Shown here in pieces: positions 28,101 to 40,100 of a DNA stretch of 64,000 nucleotides. Source of the DNA: Cyclina sinensis. Taxonomy: Eukaryota > Mollusca > Bivalvia > Venerida > Veneridae. Where the stretch lies: NCBI GenBank assembly GCA_012932295.1, contig JAAONU010000001.1, positions 43,683,134-43,747,133 on the forward strand, read 5' to 3'. The first letter of the stretch is position 1. Every line of letters begins with the position of its first letter. The position numbers and the translations under genes are program-made. Under the pieces are notes generated by a model. It ran no database searches. It worked only from the letters and a program-made list of their open reading frames with translations, and was not told the origin of the DNA.

Positions 28101-31100
28101 AATATATTTGTACTTTACATCAAACCATGTGACCTGATAAAACAAGTTCAGCTGATATATTTGGGTCAAGTAACAACTGAATTATATAATTATCTGCTAA
28201 TTATATAATATTAATATTTCACAATTCTTGCAGATGGCACCTTTGCAGTCCATACCCACATTTTACTTTCTGAACAACTGCCATTAAAAGTTAATCTTGG
28301 AATTTGTTGGTTAATTTCACCAGTTTTTAAAATCTTTGGAAAAACTGAGAACTAAGAATAGAGATAAGTGTAATTAAAATTTATGGCCTATATTTTCAAC
28401 GAGGTGAATTTAACATCTAGTTGAACTTATATCAATTGTATAAAATAACTTGTAAACTGTCTTTCCAACTCGCTGTTTAAGTCATTACAAAGCAGTGAAC
28501 TTTAACAAAAGTTTGACAACAAAAGAGTTGCACTGATACTTTTTATACAAAAAGATATCATCATTTAGGCTTGATTGTAATATAGATAAATCTGTTACAC
28601 CGGTTTCTTTCCATATCATATTTTCATTGAAAGACATGCACTGTTCCTTACAGCATATTAACTGAATGTCTTTCTCTCCATCCCCCAGGCTACAGTCAAA
28701 CTTTCATCACAAACTGTCCAAGTACTGTTCAGTCACCTACATAATTACCAGGTGTCAAGTGAGGGCAAATTAACCAACTTACCAACAATAACTAAATACC
28801 TGACCTGGAATGTTGTCTACACTACTGTATGTACAGGCAACATACCATCTCACTGTTAAAACACCAGATCCACTGATAGATGCTCCATTAATTACCTCAG
28901 AGATAGCCAAAATATTTCCACACAGTAGCTTTAGCATATCATAAACAGAGACATAATATTGCCTCAAGACTGATGTGAAAATGCCCCGGTCTTTTCTATC
29001 TCTTTCCAATTCAGGAACATAATCATTGCCTAACATAATTGTTTTTAGCATATTGTTTTTAGCATATTTGAATTTAAAATTGGTGAAAGTACACAACAAT
29101 GAATACCAAAACTATAATTTTCCCTATATTAATAAAGGCCAAAATAGTTTCAAAATACTAAATCAGTATCATTACAGAAAACTTTCACCCTTGGAATTAC
29201 CCATATATATCATTTTAAAAGAAGTTTTCCTGTTGTTATTCTTTTTTAAATTAGTCATATATTCTTTATTAGAAGTTTATATTGATATAACATTTTTCTA
29301 TATATATATAGCTTTTCTACAACCAACCCTCCCTCCTCCCTTCACCCTTCTTAAGATAAAACTGTGATGAACTTCAATGTGCAGACAATTCTCCAAGGCT
29401 TTATCCAAAATTTTATCTTCACATTTTTGAAGGGCATATAGACTAAGCAATAATCAATGTAAATATGATTACACCAACTGACGACCAGCACTAGCCATTA
29501 CTCCAGTGACCATTGGTATTGAAAAGATCTTTATCAAAGCCAAAAGAAAATCCTGACCCAGATCACAATTGTGATAACCTTTAGACATTTACAAACTTTC
29601 ATATATATATAAGCAGAATACAGAGCAGTAATTAAACCTAAATAACACAAAAAATACAATAATACAACAATAGTAACTATAATAATAACTTTTATGGACA
29701 AGAAATGCCTCATATAATTTGTAGGGTTTTCCATGTTTATCAATAAATTGATCAGTAAGATCTGTTTAAGTATGATTAATGAAAAACCAATCTTATTACA
29801 CTGCAGAGGGTAGAAGACGACTTAGGGTTCTGATTCTCTATAGTTCACAGTAACTTTATGCTGTATTAATAGACCCTTAGCTTTTTGCTGAAACATCATC
29901 AAACAATGGTAACACACTGCTAAGAACATTTTCGTGTTTTCCTTGTTAGCCCAATCTTCCTACTAATTTAAGCCATATTCTCAAACTTAAAACTGTCAGA
30001 AGATTAATGCTGTTTACACAGACACAAAAATGAGTCAGGAAAACATATCTCATTATCTGCCTCATAATTTGTTTATAATGCACAAAAACTTTACTTTTTA
30101 AGTTCTGGCACAAAACCGCCAGGGCTACACTTTCATAGTTCTAGTATAAACAACTGGTTCATTTTTACTTTTTGAAATTTGAAAAGCAAACTTTTACAGC
30201 AATCTTTTAAAGTGGAAAGGAACAAGCACTTTGTGATTATAGCAATGACCTTATACTAAACAAATGTCTCTTTTTTCAGCTTTTTTGAAAGAACAACTGC
30301 TGAGAGATTAAAAAGGAATATGAATATTTTATGATACTCAAAACTTGTTGAGTATGTGTGAAAAGGACTATATGTTTACTATATAGTTTACATTTCATGG
30401 ACTTGCTGTTCCAAATTAAGTGTGAAACTGTAATAATCTACCCAATTTAACAACATTTCACAGTCTCTTAAGCCAGAGCAGATATATTAAGATAACCAGA
30501 GTCAAAATCAGATATATGTATTTAAAGTACAAACAGAATTCTATCAAAAAGGTATCAGAAACAACTTGAAACAGGTCAATACTGTATTTTTTAAATAACA
30601 CCCTACCACATATATATGTTCATCAGTCCATTTCATCAGTAGATTTAAATCCTATACATTCCTCATTATGCAACCATAAGAATATGTCAAACTGTTTTAA
30701 TAAATGACCAGATAATAGGAAGATAAGTGGGCAATGGAATTTTTCAAAATGAGCAAAAATACTGATAAACATGTAATATAATAGCTCTTAATATTGAAGT
30801 TTATTTGTTTGCTGCCATTGGGCATGAATCAAAACAACTTGTAATGATGATAATAAATAACTCGATCATAACTCAACAGACAGCCATGCCAAAATCTCAT
30901 TCTGTCTTACATTTGCTTTGTCTGATGTTGCTTAAGTTCTTCTTTCCAACTGTGTGTTATGGTATAAACATACATTGTAGTTACTTCTTGTAAAATTCTA
31001 CTTGTCTGTACTTGTCTATGGGTCCTGAAGACTTAGACAAATCAATTTAGCAGTGCATGTATTCAGTTGACTTAGAACGCTATACTTCAACTTCTAAATA

Positions 31101-34100
31101 AGAATGTTTAGTCAGAGAAATCAAAGCTTTTTTTTACATTAAACACAACTAGTTTATACATGTACCTAGCTAACTCACTTTTGAACTAGGTTCCATAACC
31201 TCTTCTTTGTACAGGAAAGAGGCTATGAAGTCACTTAATGCTGAAGACGTTGCTATGCTCCCACCTTTTGGTTTCTTAATGCTGAAGATTTTACTTTATG
31301 GCCTTCATCCGACTTAGTGTTTGCCCATCTCATTTTAGTCTTTCACTTTTTTGTTTGCTTCCTTATTTGGAACATACCTAGCATAAGTAAACCACTCCCA
31401 TAAGTGTGCCGACACATCTACAAAGAAACTCAAGTTTTGTAAAAGAAAAATAGAGTGCTCTTCATGAATAACTATTACCATTCTTCATGGATAAATCTAT
31501 CAGAAATTTAAATATCTTTGCTTTCTGATTGGCTAAAGACGTAGGGCAAACACTAAGTAAATGTTTTAAGCTATACGTTTAAATGAAGGAGAATGAAATG
31601 CCAACATTTAACTAACAGCAGGAAAACTGGGTATTAATCATAACCTGTAACTTCAGGCTAAGTTTGTCACCTTATAAGTTGATGGATACAACAATGCACC
31701 ACCTTTCAATGTTTTGCCCCAACAGGGAAGCCACAGACAATCAGGATTTTGACAGGTCATGCTTGACTGCCACAAATGAAATAAGTTTCGCCTGACTTTA
31801 CTTCACATGAGATTCCCTGAGCAACTCAAACATCAGGGTTTTAGACAGACCATTAATATCCAGAGGTAGAAACCTTTACATTTCAGCTCAGTGAGATGTA
31901 GAGTAAAACTGTGTAGTATAAGAATCTATTAGGAATCATAGGTACCCTCTGTGATCAAGGAGTGTCTTGCTTAAATGTCCACCATACAATGTAACCCAAG
32001 TTAACGCCTGTGAACTAAAAGAAGCATTAGTCAAAAACTTACTTAACTTCTCAATTAGCTAATAAATACAAAATTTAACAAGAGCTGTCAGAATGGCCTT
32101 TGTGTCCCTTTCTATGTGCATCAGAAATCCTAAAGATCAATAAGGACTGACAACTCAGCATCTTGAACAACTGGATCCAGACTTACCTACTTTGTTTGAA
32201 ATTCCTGGATTTTTTCATTCAATTTAATTGATGGTGACCCCTCATACAGTAAAGGCCCCTGTGAACAATCAACATGATACTTGATGTAGAGTGATCATAA
32301 AATCACACAAGACCAACCCTCCTGTAGAAGGATTTTGAAGATCAAACAAGAACTGTCTCTGTAACCATCCTGTAGAAGGATCTTGAAGATCAAACAAGAA
32401 CTGTCTCTGTAACCATCCTGTAGAAGGATTTTGAAGATCAAACAAGAACTGTCTCTGTAACTATCCTGTAGAAGGATCTTGAAGATCAAACAAGAACTGT
32501 CACTGTAACCATCATATAGAAGGATCTTGAAGATCAAACAAGAACTGTCACTGTAACCATCCTGTAGAAGGATCTTGAAGATCAAACAAGAACTGTCAGT
32601 GTAACCATCCTGTAGAAGGATCTTGAAGATCAAACAAGAACTGTCACTGTAAGATGACAATGCCCCCGAAGAGGTGCTTTCACAGAAAGATAGAAAAAAT
32701 AGATCCTTAACAAGACGGGGTCTGTCAACACAGATATAGAGTCAGCCCTCAAAATTTGTTGAGTCGGTCAAATTATTTTCAGGAAGTCTGAGAACCATGT
32801 ACTGAAGCCTCAAAACCTAGGCTATTGAACACTTCATATTTAAATGAAATGATAAGTATTGTCAGAAACAAAAAATCAAAACTCTGATTTTCGATCAGTG
32901 CTACTTCAAAGCAAGTTCATAATCATCTATCATATATCCTATAAAGTCAGGGCTTTTTTTCACAGGTAGGGGAAGGGGCCCTTCCCTTAAATTTGGGGAA
33001 AATAAACACGGTATTTTTGCAAAAGGGGAAGAAAAAACTTGATGTAAATTGAATTTTAAGGGAAAACTGCATAATTTTAAAGAATTTTCCTAAGGGGAAG
33101 ATGGCTGTTAACGACCACTGCTATAGAAGGAAAAAAAAACAAACTAAAACTTACTCTAGTCTCACTATTTCACCTCCAAAGGTGAACAGATTTTATAGGT
33201 TGACATCAGGGATTTCCCCAGGAATTTTTTTAAGCACTAATTATCCAGACAGGGGTGGGTGTGAGAGGGGGTATCCCTCTTCCGCATGTCGAAAATTTTT
33301 GCAATTTTGGGGTTAATGCAGCTCTGTGGGTTGTTTTTAAAATATTCTAAAACAAATTAAACAAGTAAGTCTTTCTCATGAGAATAATTCCAAAACAGTC
33401 CTTACTTTCACTCACAGTTGCATCACTATCAATGTGAGCCTCTTTTCCCCCTCATTTAGGTTAGACATTATGCAGAGTTTATGTAGCAGGTCGTAGTTTG
33501 TAATAGTATGGTTGGTATTTTGCCGATACGGTAAGGTAGTGGTTTTTTATGACGGAAGGTGTTGTGCAGAGTTAATTCCCTTTGAATTCCGCTTTCTTCA
33601 GTTAGATTTTGGAGAGGAAGGTTGGGAATCTTTATCTGAGTAATCTTTCTAATGTAAGTAAGTTAAGATTTAAAAGATTAGTGGAATAGAATAAGAGATG
33701 TTTCTAGTTTAGCTCGTTGTGATTATTTCGGGTTGTCATCTTCGCGTTTATCGTATTTCTGTCGGTTTTCGAATTGGATTATATGCCAACATTTTGGGTC
33801 GGTTTCATATTGCATGACTTATTTGTTGCACTGTTTTAACCTTTATTCAACAGCTAGTTAACAGCACAGCTCTGGCAGCTTTGGCACGACAGTGTGAGAA
33901 TTGTGTGGACTGGTTTGAACACCTTATGTTCTGTGAGTATTGTTTACTTATACTGATATGTTGAATCCTGGACAGTTTTGTACATAATTTTATATATATT
34001 CATAATTGTTTGAAGCAATTCATGGGGAATAACATAATTCAGGTTGTATTTTGTACATGCGTTTTGTTAAACAGACTTTTGTGGGAGTTTATATAGTTTG

Positions 34101-37100
34101 TCGCCCCATTAGTGAATATAACGAGCGTAATAAGTGTAACAAGGTTTTTTGGTATGTTTTGCAGATTACATACTGTGTAAGTTATTATTTTATTTGTAAG
34201 AGGCATTTTTGTCGTCTTATATTTTCAGACCGTTTCCCGGTTTTTTCCACATGTGACATACCTTTACAGTCACATGGATGTCTGTCATGTACTACAGTTA
34301 AATGTCGTGTATAAATCTATTGGTAAATAAATGAAGAGAATTGACCAGACTGAGTTTTGTCGTCATTGTGGAGGTCATACAAATAAAACCCGGTTTGGTA
34401 CATTTAGACTTTGCTGAGTGAGATGCAAACTGGTACTTATAATCAAATCATGACCACTTATCTTAATAAATCAACTGAATGTTGTAAGTTTGCCTTGTAA
34501 AGGCTCTTCAAGACACAGTTTTCTATAAATATTAAAATATGGCGGGGTCATGGAAATATATGACAAACAGAATTTATCCGAGATTTTCACTCGCTGCATC
34601 ATGTTTAATGAACTAAGTATTTGCTGGAATTGGTTGCCTTTATTTTGTTGATCATGTCATTAATCTACAATAATTAAAACAAAAATACCGTAAAGAATTT
34701 TGGCCATTTTTTTACCTTGTTTGAAAGGTGGTGACATTGGTAAAGACTTGATGTTTAACCTTTTGCCTTTGGAATTAAGCATTCAATTTATTGTCAAGAC
34801 ATTTATCTGCTTGACTTACTTTAAATTCACGCAATACCAGCACAAATGTACAAAATGTAATCAATTTCCATAGTAAAATGTAAGTAGAGTCCTGATTAGT
34901 TGATGTTTTCTGCTCACTTGCTGTCAGTTCTCTATTAGGACGGAGCTTATCGTATTATAATGTGTAATACGTATTATAATGTGTAATATGTGTATTTTTA
35001 TGTCAGCTATCATAAAACAGCAGTGTATTCACCCGGGGTGATAATCTCCACAGGCAATACATGTGGACTAGCTTAATCCGGCTAATTGGGATGAAATTAC
35101 AGTACGCGCCAGGAGAAACTCACATTTTCAGCTTTATTTTACGAACGAGGAAAAAAATATCCGCCGTGACATTGAGGAAAAAAACAGATTTCCTCGATGT
35201 CTCCACATCACGAAATATCCCGGCGATATTTGACGACCAGCGCGAAAATAATTAGAGTCAAAACTCACCTGGATAAGCTGAACATTTAATGAAATGACCA
35301 TAATAAAACTGTGCATTTTACGTCTGCCAATTATGTGACATTTGGTAAAATTAAAACCAAATTTCTAATACAATTGCTGTGTAGGTTTATGTGTACTTCC
35401 GTAGGGTTTACATGTTGTATGTTTTCTTTAAATATAGAAAATCGTGTACATCAAAAACCAGTCAATTTATTCTGAGAAGCAATTATTACTTTTGGTTTAG
35501 AATTGTCATTCCTTCTGTTGGCAAATACGAGCATTCATAAACAAATGCATCAGAATGAGAGTTTTATACATTTAAATGATATTTTAAAGCGTAAAATTTG
35601 CCGAAATGCTTGTAATCAAGAACTTTGTGAGTCTCGATACGTCAATTCTTACCTGTGAAACCATTTAGTAAACGTCCGCTGCGATATTTGGTGACCATGT
35701 CCGCGGCGGTGATCCTCGAAATGAGCCGGATTTAGTCACGTTTTAAGAAATGGTTAGTCCGCGACGACTTCGAGGAAAACGAGAGTTCCTCCTGGCACGT
35801 ACTGTACAGGCAAGTGAAGCGCTACCGGAATTTTAAGTGCATCGGGTTTTTAGATTTTAAAATATTAGCACATCGACACCGATGCACTAAAAGCGCCTGG
35901 GGAAATCCCTGGTTGACATTTTACAGTTGTTCACCTTCTACATCTCACTTTGATCTGCATCTCATCAAGTGGATTTTCCCAACCGTATGCGGTTGGACAC
36001 AAATTATTACTCGTTTGTCCCATATTTTGCTGACTTTACAATAAAAATGATGACATAAAGATAAAATTATGATGACTTTAACCATACCAGTCCCTTTTAT
36101 CTAAGAAATAACACCATATAATATAAGTATAAACTGAAACACTAGTTTTGTATCTGTTTCACGCAATTTTATTTAAAGTTTGGTATTCAGAATTCCTTGG
36201 TCTTAAATGCAATGATGTGACTGGGTTTACCCTGGTTGAAGATTTCTTTAAGCCAAATTTGTTTGATTTTCTGATTGAGAAATTTTATCAAAATAACAAA
36301 AAAGGCAAGATATCCTGTAGCCAAGTTATAATTTCTGTAGCCAAATTAATATAATTTTAACAAGGCACTGTCTAGAGGTACGGATCCGTACCCCTAGATC
36401 TGTGGTCTAGGGATACGGATACGTACCCCTAGACAATATTTATAGGATTGTCTAGGGATACGGTCCTTCTTTTTAGTTTAACGATATAATTAAGCTTAAG
36501 GAAAATACATGATATCATGTGTTGGTCTCATGACCTATGATCTGTACATGCATGCTATATTGTGTCTCAATCGTTAATTGGTTCCTAAATATAAGACATG
36601 ACCTTTAACATTGAGCAACAGTAATTTTCCATAAATAGTATTTACATAATTACGTCACTTTACAAGCTTCAGACACCATGTGCTCATTAGAGTGGGAAAT
36701 GTACCATGCATTTTCTATGAAAACCGATTTTTTTAATTATGTTTTCTGAATAAGATATTTAATATCTTTGACATATATGTGGATATTTTTTTATTAAGCA
36801 CAAATAAATTACTCTCTAATAAATTAGAAATGATAAACAAACTGGGAAAAGTTAATACAGTACAGCTCCCGCGATATGTACACATTTTGTGCTTCCTCCG
36901 CGATCGTGGACATCTGTATTGTCTATGCGCTTGACAAAATTATTGATCGATTTTGCTATAAAATAACGAGCGTTTTCAACGACGGAAGTACACATAAACC
37001 TACACAGCAAATGTATGAGAAATTTTGGTTTTAATTTTACCAAATGTCACATAATTGGCAGACGTAAAATGCACAGTTTCATTACGGTCATTTCATTAAA

Positions 37101-40100
37101 TGTTCAGCTTATCCAGGTGAGTTATGACTCTAATTATTTTTGCTCTGGTCGTCAAATATCGCCGAGATAATTCGCGATGTCGAGACATCGAGGAAATCTG
37201 TTTTTTTTCCTCGATGTCGCGGCAAACATTTTTTTCCGTGTCCGCGAAATAAAGCGGAAAATGTGAGTTCCTCCTGGCGCGTACTGTACAAGTTTCTTGA
37301 AAAGATACCTTCCCAAATTTGTCATTTCTAATGAGCCTGCTGGATGACAACGATATTTCTCAATTGGCCTATTCAGATTCCTTCAGATTTTACACACCAA
37401 TGAAAATGACATCTTAGCTTTGCTAGTTAAAACAAATTTTGCAGGGTAAAAACAACAACGGGAAGGTGATAAATGGACTAAAGCTGTAATTGCTTCATTT
37501 GATAGCATTATAAACAGCTTTAAGTAAGTAAAAAGCGGTTACAATGAATACCGGAATCGACTTTCTTACCAAAATATACCGGAATCGGCTTTCCGATACC
37601 GGAATCGACTTGTAACAGCTATATTAGGCAAATATTTGTATAAAATATGTTTGTATTTTAAATAAGATGTAATATTGTATAAGTATGCAAAATTTTAGAA
37701 ATAAATATTGAGCAAAAAATGACTCTGAAGACTTTTTTGTAAAACAGCATTGGTCGGTGTCTGTAAGATAAACATACGTGTGACAATCACTACCACATGA
37801 AATAAAATAATGATTATTATTGTATTTACGTTAATGTAATCATGTATTAAAAATGTAAAAGATAAAAACACAATGTTTAATTTAAATTTTATTTCCAGAA
37901 TATACATTGTACATAATAATCAATAATCATAAAACATAGTAAATGAAATAAACAAAAATGCATTCATTTGACATAAGAACGACAGTAGCAGCTCTCTGTA
38001 TTTCCATTGTTACAATAATAAACATAATTTGTTTTATTAACTAAAACATCAAAAAATAAGTTTTTTTTGCAAATGAATGCATTTTTGTTTATTTCATTTA
38101 CTATGTTTTATGATTATTGATTATTATGTACAATGTATATTCTGGAAATAAAATATAAATTGCCTAATATAGCTGTTACAAGTCGATTCCGGTATCGGAA
38201 AGCCGATTCTGGTATATTTTGGTAAGAAAGTCAATTCCGGTTTTCATTGTAACCCAGTAAAAAGAAGGTCCATATCCCTAGACTGGCTGTCTAGGAATAC
38301 GGATCGGTACCTCTAGACACTTCCTTTTAGCAAATGGCTAAAATGGCCATTGGCAGAGTGAGCCCTGCAGAGGAAATTAGCTGAGGTGTTCCTTCTGCAA
38401 GATTTCCGCTCAGTTATGCCGTTATGCAGTTTAAAACTAGAAATGGTTTTTGATTGAACAAAAACATATGTCTCCCCCTAGCCAGTTGCTGCAGGCAGTA
38501 TTGAATCAGACGATTGTAAAATTTGACATTTAACCTCCAAGTGTGACCTTGACCTTGAGACACCACACCCGCAAAGTGGGTTCTGCATGTCGCCTTGATG
38601 AGGTGAACATCTGACCCAAGTTTCATAAAAATCCTTCAAGGGCTTTGGAAGATACAGAGCGGACAGGATTTTGTGGCATTTGACATTTAACCTCCAAGTG
38701 TGACCTTGACCTTGAGACACCACACCCGCAAAGTGGGTTCTGCATGTCGCCTTGATGAGGGGAACATCTGACCCAAATTTCATAAAAATCCTTCAAGGGC
38801 TTTGGTAGATACAGAGTGGACACGATTTTGTGATGGACAGACGGACGGACAGACAGACAACTGGGGAAAAACAATATGTCTCCCCCGATGAGGTGAACAT
38901 CTGACCCAAGTTTCATAAAAATCCTTCAAGGGCTTTGGAAGATACAGAGCAGACAGGATTTTGTGGCATTTGACATTTAACCTCCAAGTGTGACCTTGAC
39001 CTTGAGACACCACACCCGCAAAGTGGGTTCTGCATGTCACCTTGATGAGGTGAACATCTGACCCAAGTTTCATAAAAATCCTTCAATGGCTTTTGAAGAT
39101 ACAGAGCGGACACGATTTTGTGGCATTTGACATTTAACTTCCAATTGTGACCTTGACCTTGAGACACCACACCCGCAAAGTGGGTTCTGCACGTCGCCTT
39201 GATGAAGTGAACATCTGACCCAAGTTTCATAAAAATCCTTCAAGGGCTTTGGCAGATACAGAGCGGACACGATTTTGTGACGGACAGACGGACGGACAGA
39301 CGGACGGACAACCGGGGGAAAAACAATATGTCTCCCCCATTTTTGGGGGGAGACATAATTAGGCTTGACGGTTGAACAACTAAAAATTATCAAATCTATA
39401 ACAGGGGTTCAACACATTGAGGAATCCGGGTCAGCTCGGCTTTAAAACGTACTCGGCCCCCCGAGTCAGCTCGGCCCTATTCCAACTCGGCACGGGTCAA
39501 CTCGGCCCACTTTTCAATTATTAATATTTAGGTTTGTGTTATCACTATTTATTGTAATTATTTATAATACACGGATTGACAGTTTCCGAACTAGCAACAG
39601 AAAGGCTTTTTTTATCAGTAGAATTGCGAGTAAAGATAACCGATTGTGTATCTCACTGTATTTCTGACTCGTGGTAGGTTTAACCGTAAATTTAAATACC
39701 TCAGTGTCAAACAATGTGTTGAAATATACACTGAGAGGAAGCTAAGATCACCAGCTTTTAATTGATGTAATAAATTTTAAAATCAGACATTTAATCACCC
39801 CAAACACGGCTAAATTTGCATTCTTATGCAAGCGAAGAGAAACTAAGGGAAACAACTCTTGTTTTTTTCACTCGATTTACCTCGGTTATTTACGTAGTTC
39901 ATAAAGAGACAGACAGAGAGAGTTTATAAATATTACAAAGAGCAAACAGATATACTTTATTTCGGCAGAAGTACAATGTGTAATTATTTAATAATAAGAT
40001 ATTTCTTATTATTCATTTACCTTAACAACATGCAAAGCAAAGTTAATACGTTATATATATTTTTGAAAGTGGGCCGAGTTGACCCGTGCCGAGTTTGTAT

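Larger units (their letters stand above)
36370..38318. mobile_element. 1.95-kb GTCTAGAGG element hosting two younger insertions
   Basis: Inverted ends GTCTAGAGGTAC (from 36370) and GTACCTCTAGAC (to 38318) are flanked by ACT on both sides (36367-36369 and 38319-38321). The left end repeats the palindromic 'ctagggatacgg' word several times. Inside sit the TA-flanked element 36858-37286 and the 9-bp-duplication element 37536-38255. Removing both leaves roughly 0.8 kb of host element. No transposase frame was seen. Confidence 0.75.

Noticed and set aside
32295..32660. 121-codon frame of 16-residue repeats
   Set aside because: Explained by a 48-bp minisatellite whose period is divisible by three; no start context or conserved protein.
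35100..37286. A single 2.2-kb transposon with 300-bp terminal inverted repeats
   Set aside because: Each copy has its own TA-flanked ends (35100-35804 and 36858-37286), and the second lies inside another element, so two separate insertions explain the data better.
38414..39393. Overlapping minus-strand frames repeating [14 protein letters not shown]
   Set aside because: They arise from the 157-bp tandem repeat read in different frames; the period is not a multiple of three and the same words occur in other intronic repeats.
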